Shown here: positions 6,399 to 14,986 of the stretch, one piece after another
Layout: every line of letters starts with the position of its first letter
How positions within the stretch are numbered: the stretch's first letter is position 1
Source of the DNA: a virus
Direction: 5' to 3' (one strand)
IMG/VR virus record: IMGVR_UViG_3300008050_000186
Location: 1 to 30,813 of that record
DNA: 30,813 nt
Made by a program: the position numbers and the translations under genes
Notes under the pieces: generated by a model
Seen by the model: the letters and a program-made list of their open reading frames with translations, nothing else
Database searches by the model: none
Told to the model about the DNA's origin: nothing

Positions 6399-9300
6399 AT
6401 GGCCGGAAAAAGAGCAAGAGCGCAAAAGAAAAGAGCAGACTACCGTAAAGGTGGTAGAGTTCATGCTGAACAGGGTTGGAACCCAAATGATATTACAAGG
6501 ATGGTTGGAGGAATGTATGATAAAGCTAAAAATAAAGCAAGTTTAGCTTTAGGGCAAGAAAGAAATATGTACTCTGGGCCTCCTGTAGACAGGGGTGCGC
6601 CTGTTTATGACAGAGGTGCTCCTAAAGAATATAGTCCGTGGGATGATATTAATTCTGGTGGTGGTGTAAACACAACAAGTACCGATCCTACTGCTGATGC
6701 TAATAGAACTACTGGTTCAGTTTATAATGCAGCAGGAGCAGATTTAAACAGAGTTGCTATGTTTGATAACACTGTAAAACCAATTGGCGTTCAAGAAACT
6801 TTTAATCCTGATGCTGTTGAAGCCGAAAATACTACTACAACTACAACACCTGCTTATACTCAGGCAGACATAGACCAAGCAGTTGCCGATCTTAATTCAG
6901 GAAAAATAACTGCTGCACAATTAGCGGCACAGTATGGCGTTTCAGAAGACTATGTAAATCAAAATTTAAAAGCTATAAATACTCAAGCTGCTGCTGCTGA
7001 GACGGCAACTACTGACACTACAACTACTGATACTACGACTACTGGTACTGCTATAGACCCCGATGATGGTTTTATAAGTTTCCCCCGTGATGATTTTACT
7101 GCTACTACAACAACTGCCGCTGACGTAGCTGATATTCCAGTTGACGGGTCTTATACAGAATTTGAAACTGAACAAGTTGTAGAAGCTATTAATAGTGGAG
7201 CAATGACAGTAAAAGAAGTTGCTGATACTTTTGGAGCAACAGAAGCACAAGTACAGGCAGAATTAGATCGTCAAAATCAAAAGGCAGCAGGTGAAGAAGT
7301 AACTGGTACAGACCCCTTTTCGGAAGGAGTAAAGGATGCTACTAAAGAACTTGTAGGTAAACAAGAAGCTGCTAAATCACAAGAAGCTATAAAAGAAACA
7401 ATAAAAGATACAGGGTTTAAAAATAAACCTGTTAATTTTGATACAGAAAGTTTAAAGTCTCAAATTTTAGCATTAGATGAACAACTTAAAGCAAGAGGAT
7501 TAACACCGGACACTCCTGAGTATATAGCGGCACAAGAACAAGCAAGAGCAGAGTTTGTAAAACTTGCTCAAGGAACTGGGCAGGTTAATTTTTCTATAGA
7601 AGAGTTTGCAGCAGCAACAGGATTAACAGTAGCTCAAGCACAGAATCAATATTATAATTATAATCACGAAGGCAAAGTTCCTCTTGGTTTATCTTATAAA
7701 AATAATGTTACTAAAGCACAAGAAGAAACTTATGTACCGGGAAGTTATTTAAGAAATTATAAACCTGTAGATAAACAAAAATTAATACAGCAACAAACAG
7801 CCGAAGGTATTAGTAGAGAAGGAACTACTACTTCTGAAGAAGCTATACAACAATTAAATACTTTTTCTGGTATTGATTATAGTGGTATGGATAAAGCTGT
7901 TGCTAAAGACATAGAAGAAACTATTGGTACTTTAAAAGAAGCAGTAAATGATGGAACAGTATCGCCCGAAGATTACGAAGCTGAGTTAGCCCGTTCGTTG
8001 GGAGATATAATTCCGGCTTTTAAAGGTGCCCCAGTAGAAGCAGTAATGGAAGAAATTAGAGCTTTAACTGATCCTGCTGTAGCTGCTCAAGTAGCAGAAC
8101 AAGAGGCAGCATCTAGAAGGGCAAAAGGGGTTGATTATATTATAGACCCTAAAAGTTTTATATCTAAAGTAACAGGAGAAACAGCAGTATTATCTGAGTC
8201 TCCTGAAGCTGAGTTTGCAACGAGATCAGCAATTACGGGTAAACCCGCTACGCCTAGAGAAGCTGCACAGATAGATCAAATAGGTTATGAAGCAAGACAA
8301 AGAGCTAAAGTAACTGGAGAAGCTGCTAAAGGAGCTGCTGCAAATGCTGTGGTTGCTATTGGTAATATACCTGCTGAGTTAGCAGAACAAACAATAGAAG
8401 ATGCTGCATCTGTAAGTGAAAGAATAGATACTGAAGATATAGATGTTCAAGCAGCCGTAGCTGCACTACCGCCAGAACTTTTAGTTTCGGCTCAAATGGA
8501 AAATTTATTAGGTGGTATGGAGTCTGGAAATATTCCAACTTGGGCAAAACCCGCTGTATCGGCAGTAGAACAAGGTTTAGCCGCTAGAGGTTTGGGTGTT
8601 TCTACAGTAGGTAGAGATGCTTTGTTTAATGCTATTATACAAACTGCTTTACCTATGGCACAAAGCAACGCACAAGCTTTACAAACTAGAGCAACAAATA
8701 ATTTAAATAGAGAGCAACAGGCTAACTTAGAAGAAGCACGTTTAAATGCAACTAGACGATTAAGTAATTTATCTAATCAACAAACAGCTTCTTCACAAAC
8801 AGCTCAGTTTGCACAAAATATAAATGTTCTTGAAACTCAACAAAGACAACAAACGGCTTTAACTAGCGCACAGCTTATACAACAAACAGAATTACAAAAT
8901 TTACAAAATCGTCAAAGAACAGCAGAATTAGAATCTCAAAACCGACAACAAATTAATTCTCAAGAATTAGGCAATGCTCAACAAATAGAATTAGCTGAGT
9001 TAGAAATAAAGAACCAAACTGAGCAGCAAAACATGACTGCTGATAATCAAATGCGTCTTGCAAATATGCAGGTAGCTGCTGATTTTCTGTCTAAAAATGC
9101 AGGGTTCAAACAACAAATGGAGCTTGCTAATCTTTCTAATGAACAGCAAATGGAACTGGCTAATTTAAGCGCACAAAATCAAGCCAATGCAGAATCATTA
9201 ACAAATGAACAGCAAGCTTTAATGGCAGATTTAAATGCTACAATGCAAAGTAATCTGGCTCAAGGCAGAATAGCTGCTGAAATGAATGTTGCTCAATTAA

Positions 9301-10205
9301 ATGTTGATCAACAAAGAGCAGTAACTAATGCTACAAAACAAGCCAATATAGATTTAACTAAATTTTCTACAGCACAACAAGTTGAACTAGCTAATAGTCA
9401 GTTTATGCAAAACACTACATTAACTAATATGAATGCTAGACAACAAGCAGCAATGCAAAGAGCTACGTCTATGGCATCTTTAGATTTGAGTGCAGCCGAT
9501 TCAAGAACTAAATTATCAATAGAAAATGCTAGAAACTTTTTACAATTAGATGTAACAAATTTAAATAATGAACAGCAAGCTTCTGTATTAGATGCTCAGA
9601 TGGAGCAACAAAGATTATTATCTGATCAAGCAGCAGAAAATGTAGCAAGACAATTTGGAGCTACGTCCACTAATCAAGTTAATATGTTTCTTAAATCTCA
9701 AAAAGATACTATGGAACAATTTAACGCAACACAAAGCAATGCAATGGAACAGTTTAATGCTTCTGAAAAAAACAGAATAGCAGCTATAGAAGCTAATAAT
9801 TCATTAGACGCTTCAAAATTTAATGCTCAAGTAGAATTACAAGTAGAACAATTTAATGAAAACATTACTAACCAAAGAGATATTTGGAACGCTTCTAATG
9901 CACAAGCAATAGAACAGGCTAATACTAACTGGCGTAGACAGGCTAATACTGCTGATACTGCTGCTATTAATGCTGCTAATGCACAAAATGTACAAAATGC
10001 TTATGGTGTCACAACACAGGAATTAGATTTTGTTTGGAACTCTTTAAGAGATGAAGCTACTTTTTTAAGAAAAGAATCTTTAGATACAGCTAATCAAAAA
10101 ACAAATTTATATATTACAGCTATGAATAATGAAGCTAATACAGCTATAAATAGTACGGGTGTTGCAGACGGTGTTAAAAATTTAATTAACGAAATGTTTA
10201 ATTAG
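6399..10205 (+). CDS. Large Q/N-rich virion (ejection) protein
   Basis: A 1268-residue protein starting at an ATG eight bases after the holin stop. Residues 1-20 are very basic (AGKRARAQKKRADYRKGGRV). Thr- and Asp-rich linkers (TTTTTT and DTTTTDTTTT) separate two similar helical modules at about 153-195 and 251-295, with cores QAVADLNSG..TAAQLAAQYGVSEDYV and VVEAINSG..TVKEVADTFGATEAQV, which look like small helix-turn-helix-like repeats. From about 750 to 1200 it is a long Gln/Asn/Ala-rich helical region with near-repeats (QQMELANLSNEQ). No enzyme motif is visible. Size, position before a series of large late genes and fibrous composition fit a podoviral internal or tail-tube protein. This is inference. 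Confidence 0.6.
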   Translation: MAGKRARAQKKRADYRKGGRVHAEQGWNPNDITRMVGGMYDKAKNKASLALGQERNMYSGPPVDRGAPVYDRGAPKEYSPWDDINSGGGVNTTSTDPTADANRTTGSVYNAAGADLNRVAMFDNTVKPIGVQETFNPDAVEAENTTTTTTPAYTQADIDQAVADLNSGKITAAQLAAQYGVSEDYVNQNLKAINTQAAAAETATTDTTTTDTTTTGTAIDPDDGFISFPRDDFTATTTTAADVADIPVDGSYTEFETEQVVEAINSGAMTVKEVADTFGATEAQVQAELDRQNQKAAGEEVTGTDPFSEGVKDATKELVGKQEAAKSQEAIKETIKDTGFKNKPVNFDTESLKSQILALDEQLKARGLTPDTPEYIAAQEQARAEFVKLAQGTGQVNFSIEEFAAATGLTVAQAQNQYYNYNHEGKVPLGLSYKNNVTKAQEETYVPGSYLRNYKPVDKQKLIQQQTAEGISREGTTTSEEAIQQLNTFSGIDYSGMDKAVAKDIEETIGTLKEAVNDGTVSPEDYEAELARSLGDIIPAFKGAPVEAVMEEIRALTDPAVAAQVAEQEAASRRAKGVDYIIDPKSFISKVTGETAVLSESPEAEFATRSAITGKPATPREAAQIDQIGYEARQRAKVTGEAAKGAAANAVVAIGNIPAELAEQTIEDAASVSERIDTEDIDVQAAVAALPPELLVSAQMENLLGGMESGNIPTWAKPAVSAVEQGLAARGLGVSTVGRDALFNAIIQTALPMAQSNAQALQTRATNNLNREQQANLEEARLNATRRLSNLSNQQTASSQTAQFAQNINVLETQQRQQTALTSAQLIQQTELQNLQNRQRTAELESQNRQQINSQELGNAQQIELAELEIKNQTEQQNMTADNQMRLANMQVAADFLSKNAGFKQQMELANLSNEQQMELANLSAQNQANAESLTNEQQALMADLNATMQSNLAQGRIAAEMNVAQLNVDQQRAVTNATKQANIDLTKFSTAQQVELANSQFMQNTTLTNMNARQQAAMQRATSMASLDLSAADSRTKLSIENARNFLQLDVTNLNNEQQASVLDAQMEQQRLLSDQAAENVARQFGATSTNQVNMFLKSQKDTMEQFNATQSNAMEQFNASEKNRIAAIEANNSLDASKFNAQVELQVEQFNENITNQRDIWNASNAQAIEQANTNWRRQANTADTAAINAANAQNVQNAYGVTTQELDFVWNSLRDEATFLRKESLDTANQKTNLYITAMNNEANTAINSTGVADGVKNLINEMFN

Positions 10206-10214
10206 GAGATTAAA

Positions 10215-11564
10215 ATGGGTTTCTTTAAAAAAGTATTTGGCGGTGTTGCTAAAACCTTTAGAAAAATAGGTAGGGGCATAAAGAAAGTTGTTGGTAAAAT
10301 AGGCCAATTTATGAATAAAATAGGTATTGTCGGTCAAATAGCTATGGCTTTTATACTACCCGGAATAGGGAATATGTTAATGAATGGGATAGGTGGAATA
10401 GCTTCTAGTATGGTAACTAATACTTTAGGGGGTATTGGTGGGGCTATAGTTAAAGGAGCAGGTCATGTAGTTAGTGCCGCTCATAAGTTTGTAACAGTTG
10501 GAAAAAATGCTTTTAATACTGTAACTCAAGGAGTTACAAAGTTTGTAGGAGAGTTTACTAAAACTGCTTTAAATAAAATTCCGGGCGTTAATATTCAAAG
10601 TGCTTCTAAAAATTTCTTTGGTACTGGTGGAGCTTGGGACACTGTTCAAAAAGATATAACTAAGAATTATAAAAATATTATGAACCCATTTAAATCTACT
10701 GTAAACATAAAAGAAGGAATGGATATAAAAGATGTAGTAAACAGCACTGGAGTTTCTAAACAAAGAATTCAAGACATGAATATTGGTGTTGATTTAAATA
10801 ATTTAAAAGTCGGAGAAAGTTTAAATTTTGATGCAGGAAGTATAGGCAAGCCTATGACGGGTGATCAAATTAAAGAACTTACTGGTGTAGATTTTGGTGG
10901 AACCACCCCTAAACCAGATTATCTTTCTGCTCAAGATGTTAGAAATATGACAGGTGTAGATTTTGGTGGAGGAACCGTATCACCTAGCGTTGCTCGCGCT
11001 CAAGCCGGAGCAGAGGCGTTTGGAATAACAGACCCCTTAACAATGGATCAATCAGGAGTTTTTGGCCCTCCTCCTGCTCCTCTTACTCCTACTGCTCCAT
11101 ATACGCAAGCCGAAATAGATAGTATGAACTTAGGTTTTGATACTCGTAAGTATCAGACAAGTATACTATCTGCTCCTAATAATAATGTACCGCTTTCTTC
11201 TATTGTCCCTGATCCTGATCCCGGTGTAATGCAGCGTATGTGGACAGGAGCGAAAGGAGAGCTTGAAAATAGATATAGTTTAGATAAACCATTTACATCT
11301 GCATATCAAGCTGCTCAAGATATAGCAACAGCACAAGCAGTAATTGAACCAGAAGTAGATTACGATACTTGGGGTTCTTATAGCGCTCCTATGTATCTTG
11401 CTTCAGGGGCACAAGATTATGATGTTACAGTTCAATCTCCTCCAAGAAATTTCCAAGCTTATTCAAGTATGGGGCAGTATGGTTCAACCGCAAGAATATA
11501 TGATACTATTTTAATGAATCCTGTATCTACTTGGTCAAGAGATTTATCGTCTAGATTTGCTTAA
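10215..11564 (+). CDS. Virion protein with amphipathic N-terminus and LysM-like module
   Basis: This 449-residue product follows TAGGAG (10203-10208). Residues 1-40 are strongly basic and amphipathic (FFKKVFGGVAKTFRKIGRGIKK), followed by a Gly-rich hydrophobic stretch to about 85 (IAMAFILPGIGNMLMNGIGG) able to insert into a membrane. Residues 163-205 look like a LysM domain: NIKEGMDIKDVVNSTGVSK, then MN and NLKVGESLNF, which would bind peptidoglycan. Two copies of TGVDFGG occur at 223-252. The C-terminal 200 residues are Pro/Ser/Tyr rich and low in motif content. A role in cell-envelope penetration during DNA ejection is inferred from this architecture and from its neighbours. Confidence 0.6.
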   Translation: MGFFKKVFGGVAKTFRKIGRGIKKVVGKIGQFMNKIGIVGQIAMAFILPGIGNMLMNGIGGIASSMVTNTLGGIGGAIVKGAGHVVSAAHKFVTVGKNAFNTVTQGVTKFVGEFTKTALNKIPGVNIQSASKNFFGTGGAWDTVQKDITKNYKNIMNPFKSTVNIKEGMDIKDVVNSTGVSKQRIQDMNIGVDLNNLKVGESLNFDAGSIGKPMTGDQIKELTGVDFGGTTPKPDYLSAQDVRNMTGVDFGGGTVSPSVARAQAGAEAFGITDPLTMDQSGVFGPPPAPLTPTAPYTQAEIDSMNLGFDTRKYQTSILSAPNNNVPLSSIVPDPDPGVMQRMWTGAKGELENRYSLDKPFTSAYQAAQDIATAQAVIEPEVDYDTWGSYSAPMYLASGAQDYDVTVQSPPRNFQAYSSMGQYGSTARIYDTILMNPVSTWSRDLSSRFA

Positions 11565-11575
11565 AGGTAATAATT

Positions 11576-12160
11576 ATGTTAAAAGAAATAACTCCTGATT
11601 ATGTAAATACTGCTTCTAAAATGAAGCGTTCAATTCCGGGTGAAGCATTAGCAAATGATCCTGCTAATCCTTATCCATTTGAATCTTCTCCAGAGTTTAC
11701 AGTACAGCGTGAAGCTTTAGAATATTTATTTTTAACTATAACGGATGAAGAAAAATATCCTGATATTCTTGTAGCTATAGATAATGGTGTGCCAATAATG
11801 GAATTAACACAAGTAATATTATTTAAAGGTTTTACAGAAGGTAAATGGAATCCTGATTTATTAATGTTACTAGCTGAACCATTAGCTTATATGTTAATAG
11901 CTTTAGCAGAAAGACAAGGAATTGATTATATTATTAATAGAGATGATGTTAAAGAAGATACTATAGCAGAAAGTAAATTAAATAGTACAGGATTAGAAAA
12001 CCGATTAAAAGACAAACAAAATAAAATTAAAAAAAATAGTCCTATTCCTCCTGAAATTAAAACACTTGTTGAGGAAGCACCCATTATAGAACAAAGTTTA
12101 TTAGACAAACCAGAAGGCATAGAACCTATGGATAACAGTCTTTTAGCGCAGGGGGTATAG
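11576..12160 (+). CDS. Conserved phage structural protein (neck/tail type)
   Basis: The 194-residue protein is acidic and mostly helical. It contains RSIPGEALANDPANPYPFE (18-36) and VAIDNGVPIMELTQVILF (65-82), then LLAEPLAYMLIALAE. I recognise the order RxIPGxxLxxxPxNxPxE, then GVPxxxLTxxIL, then a LLxxPL helix, from a conserved structural protein of T4-like cyanophages and marine podoviruses. Its precise location in the virion is not known to me. The hydrophobic 103-112 segment is probably a buried helix rather than a membrane span. The C-terminal 50 residues are a charged tail. The gene is spaced 12 bases after the previous one and 1 base before the next. Confidence 0.55.
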   Translation: MLKEITPDYVNTASKMKRSIPGEALANDPANPYPFESSPEFTVQREALEYLFLTITDEEKYPDILVAIDNGVPIMELTQVILFKGFTEGKWNPDLLMLLAEPLAYMLIALAERQGIDYIINRDDVKEDTIAESKLNSTGLENRLKDKQNKIKKNSPIPPEIKTLVEEAPIIEQSLLDKPEGIEPMDNSLLAQGV

Positions 12161-12161
12161 T

Positions 12162-14396
12162 ATGTACAAAGAAGTAGAAGATTTAGGTTCCTCTCTTTTA
12201 GCTAGAGGAAGAGAAACTAGAAAAAGAACTGAAAAAAGATATAAAAAAGATGTCAGAAATCAAGCTGCCCTTCAAGTAGTTGGTAAAGGTGTACAACTAT
12301 TTAATCAAGCAATAAAAGATCGTACTAATACTTTTATTAATGAACAAGAAGATTTAGTAGGTGAAAGATTAAGATATGAAGCTACTTTAAAAGATAGAGA
12401 TGCAATTATAACTAACTATGAAACATCTACTGCACACGCAGGAGGAAGAAAAGGTTACTGGGCAGAAGAATTTGCAGGAGAAATATTAAGTAATTTAAAA
12501 TTAAATTTTGATGAATCTCAGTGGGATGAAGATTCTATGAATTTGTATGCCCAAGCTGAAGGTTTAAAAGCGGCTGAAGAATATTTACCTAAGTTTGAAG
12601 AAGCTTATCAAGCTTCTTTACAAATGCCAGATTTAGGAGACTATGATGCGTGGGTAAGAACAAAAGATGGTAGAGCAAGTAATGCAGGTGGTTGGCTTTT
12701 TAACAGAGCCGAAAGAGCTATAACCGGAAAAACTCAAGCAGATGTTGATAATGAACTTATAGATGCAGTTATTAATAGTCGGTATGGTGACGCTGCTACA
12801 AAAGTTAGCGCTTTTAAAAATGCTTTAGAGCAAGGATATGGTCTACGGGCTGCAAAAAAATTCGGTGACTTAACGCCTGAGAATTTAAACATACGTCCCG
12901 CAGGATTAAAGATTACATCAGTTGAAAGAAAGGAAAGAGAAGTTCCGTATTTTGATGTAACTCTTAAAGTGCCCTTTAATGTTATTAAAGGAACAATGAA
13001 CGGAAGACCTATTATATTTGAAGAAGCTCCATATGATATTGATCCTAATACTGGAGAATATATACGAGATGAAGAAGGTAAGAAAACAATAGAACCACAG
13101 CATTTAAGAAATTGGAATATAATGAGCCGAACAGCACAAGGACAAGACACCCTTACAGAAAGCGATAATGTTACTAGTGTAGAAGATAGGGTTGTAGTAG
13201 CACGACCAGAGGGCGCACCTAGAGTAGGTAAGGGGGAAATGTGGGGACAAGCGGGAACGTGGCAAACATATAAGGTAATAGGAGAGAGAGGAGAGTTAGT
13301 AGAAAGGTTTGAAGAATTCACACCTCATACTCCAGACGAAGAACTTTCTTTAGATCAAAAAATATCTACTTTATCTGAAGCTTCAATAACTCAAATGCAA
13401 GGAGCTATTACAGAAGCTTCTACTATGTTTACAGCAGGATCAAGTGGTTTTTTTGGTAAAGTGCCTTCTGTATTAGAAGGAAATGTTATGGGTTTTTATT
13501 TGGCAGGAGATGATGTAACTGCTGATGTAATGGATGAACTAAAAAGGAATGAACAATTAGGTACAAGAGCTACGGCTGAATATCAACGATTAGCTGTTAA
13601 AGCTAAAGAACTAACTGTAACAACTGGATTAGGAACAGAAGAAACTACAAAACTAATTGCCGATGCTTATATTTTTAGTATTCTTACTGGCATGGAAAAT
13701 TCTGAGTATAAAGCTTTTTCTGAAAATGAAAATTTTTTAGGATTTCAAAATTTTGAAAATACAATATTATTGGCGGCTGATGCAGAAAGAGAAGACGTTT
13801 CTGTTGAATCTGTTTCAATACCACCAAAAGAATATAGTTCTATTCTTGCAGGAGTTATAGAAGAAATATCTTATGATAAAGATGATGATATGAGAACTAC
13901 ATTACAAAAACAAAGAGCAAGAGATTTAATAGGTAATTCTCAACGGTTTATGTCGCAAGAAGTAACTTTAATAGATACAGAATCAGGTGAGCCACTAACT
14001 AAATTAATAAATGAACTTGCTACTACAAATCATACAGTAGTAGATAACAAAATATCTATGGGAAACCTTGTAGAGCATTGGAACATATCGGCTACACCAC
14101 CGCCACCACCGCCACCACCACCTGTTAATACGGGTTTGCCCAACGATAATCCTTATTATGATCCAACTTCGGACGTTTTTGGAGAACCGGAACCTCTCAG
14201 CTATACCTTTAGAGGGGTTATGCCTTGGATTAATAAACAGCTTGGGATAATTAGTGGCTCACGGGAATCAGTACTTAAACAACAAGAGCTTACGCGTTTG
14301 GTCAGGCAAATTATGGAAACCGAGGACGTTTCTTATGAGGATGCAATGTTCTTGGCTGCGAAGCAATTAGGAGGCGGTGAAGACGAGGAAAAGTAA
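12162..14396 (+). CDS. Internal virion (ejection) protein, possibly continued into the lysozyme frame
   Basis: A 744-residue protein. The N-terminus is charged and helical (LLARGRETRKRTEKRYKKDVRN), then comes a mostly helical body (EQEDLVGERLRYEATLKDRD). There is an extended beta-containing portion at about 250-400 (ITSVERKEREVPYFDVTLKV) and a nine-proline run at residues 646-654 (bases 14097-14123). No catalytic motif is visible. Size and position fit the T7 gp15-like class of ejection proteins, but this is by analogy. It ends in EDEEK-TAA. The minus-one frame past that stop is open into the GH24 lysozyme, so a longer fusion product is possible. Confidence 0.55.
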   Translation: MYKEVEDLGSSLLARGRETRKRTEKRYKKDVRNQAALQVVGKGVQLFNQAIKDRTNTFINEQEDLVGERLRYEATLKDRDAIITNYETSTAHAGGRKGYWAEEFAGEILSNLKLNFDESQWDEDSMNLYAQAEGLKAAEEYLPKFEEAYQASLQMPDLGDYDAWVRTKDGRASNAGGWLFNRAERAITGKTQADVDNELIDAVINSRYGDAATKVSAFKNALEQGYGLRAAKKFGDLTPENLNIRPAGLKITSVERKEREVPYFDVTLKVPFNVIKGTMNGRPIIFEEAPYDIDPNTGEYIRDEEGKKTIEPQHLRNWNIMSRTAQGQDTLTESDNVTSVEDRVVVARPEGAPRVGKGEMWGQAGTWQTYKVIGERGELVERFEEFTPHTPDEELSLDQKISTLSEASITQMQGAITEASTMFTAGSSGFFGKVPSVLEGNVMGFYLAGDDVTADVMDELKRNEQLGTRATAEYQRLAVKAKELTVTTGLGTEETTKLIADAYIFSILTGMENSEYKAFSENENFLGFQNFENTILLAADAEREDVSVESVSIPPKEYSSILAGVIEEISYDKDDDMRTTLQKQRARDLIGNSQRFMSQEVTLIDTESGEPLTKLINELATTNHTVVDNKISMGNLVEHWNISATPPPPPPPPPVNTGLPNDNPYYDPTSDVFGEPEPLSYTFRGVMPWINKQLGIISGSRESVLKQQELTRLVRQIMETEDVSYEDAMFLAAKQLGGGEDEEK
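14097..14123 (+). repeat. Nine-proline codon run
   Basis: Nine consecutive proline codons (mixed CCA, CCG and CCT) within the 744-residue virion protein. Polyproline runs of this length stall ribosomes and require EF-P. It probably forms a stiff hinge before the C-terminal segment. Confidence 0.85.
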
Positions 14397-14398
14397 CA
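14387..14398 (+). other. Candidate minus-one slippage site at the end of the 744-residue gene
   Basis: The terminal codons GAG GAA AAG TAA contain an A run (AAAAG) directly before the stop. A Lys tRNA on AAG could re-pair on AAA one base back, after which the frame reads GTA ACA ACG and stays open into the lysozyme. It is not the classic X XXY YYZ heptamer. An assembly indel in the A run would look the same. Confidence 0.3.
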
Positions 14399-14464
14399 AC
14401 GGAAACCCCTGAGCCTCAAGTTGCAGAGGTTTCCGAACAACCATATGTAGAACAGGAAGAAGAT

Positions 14465-14986
14465 ATGTCACTTAGCGGATTAGACATTACTCTAGCAGAA
14501 GAAGATAAATTTGAAAACGATACTTTAATTACTGTAGCTATAAAAAGTAAAGAAGGTTTTCTTAGGACTCCTGAATGGGATAATGCACAATGGACATGGG
14601 GATATGGAACAGAAGCACCTCTTCCAAAAGACCGAAATGCAGAAGTTCCTACAGATTTAACCATAACTAGAGAACAAGCTCAAGAAGAACTTCTTGGTTA
14701 TTTAGATAGAGAAATAATAAATAAATTAAATACTTATTCAGAAAGAAATAATTATAATTGGAATGATACTCAAAAAGAAGGTCTTACAAGTTTCTTATAT
14801 AATTTAGGTTTTGGCGCACTAAATCAACTTACTGCTAATGGTACACGTACTGATGAAGAAATAGCAGAAAAGATGCTAGAATATAATAAAGAAAGAAATC
14901 CAGAAACAGGAGAACTTGAAGTAAGCAGAGGCTTAACAAAAAGAAGAATAGACGAAAGTGATTATTTTAGAAGAGGCATGAATTAG
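14465..14986 (+). CDS. GH24 phage lysozyme (endolysin or virion-associated muramidase)
   Basis: The 173-residue protein matches T4-lysozyme-type muramidases, which cleave the beta-1,4 bond between N-acetylmuramic acid and N-acetylglucosamine. The catalytic Glu is E30 in KSKEGF, with D39 and T44 at the spacings expected for the Glu-Asp-Thr triad, followed by WGYGT. Later motifs fit too: NDTQKEGLTSFLYNLGFGAL (about 95-114) and the C-terminal GLTKRRIDESDYF. There is no signal peptide, so release would depend on the holin. AGGAAG at 14453-14458 supports the ATG at 14465. The same frame, however, is open upstream from 14381 with an acidic, Pro-rich linker-like translation, which raises the possibility of fusion to the preceding ejection protein. 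Confidence 0.8.
   Translation: MSLSGLDITLAEEDKFENDTLITVAIKSKEGFLRTPEWDNAQWTWGYGTEAPLPKDRNAEVPTDLTITREQAQEELLGYLDREIINKLNTYSERNNYNWNDTQKEGLTSFLYNLGFGALNQLTANGTRTDEEIAEKMLEYNKERNPETGELEVSRGLTKRRIDESDYFRRGMN

Noticed and set aside
6966-7250. Ser/Cys/Tyr-rich frame opposite the 1268-residue gene
   Set aside because: It is the antisense of Thr/Ala-rich linker codons, low in complexity and without a start context.
12734-13321. 195-residue open frame on the minus strand
   Set aside because: It lies wholly inside the 744-residue virion gene on the opposite strand; its Ser/Leu/Pro-rich translation is what antisense of an AT-rich coding sequence gives, with no ribosome site or operon context.
14416-14664. 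82-residue minus-strand frame across the lysozyme start
   Set aside because: It overlaps the well-supported GH24 gene and has no ribosome site; it is isolated on that strand within a long plus-strand operon.
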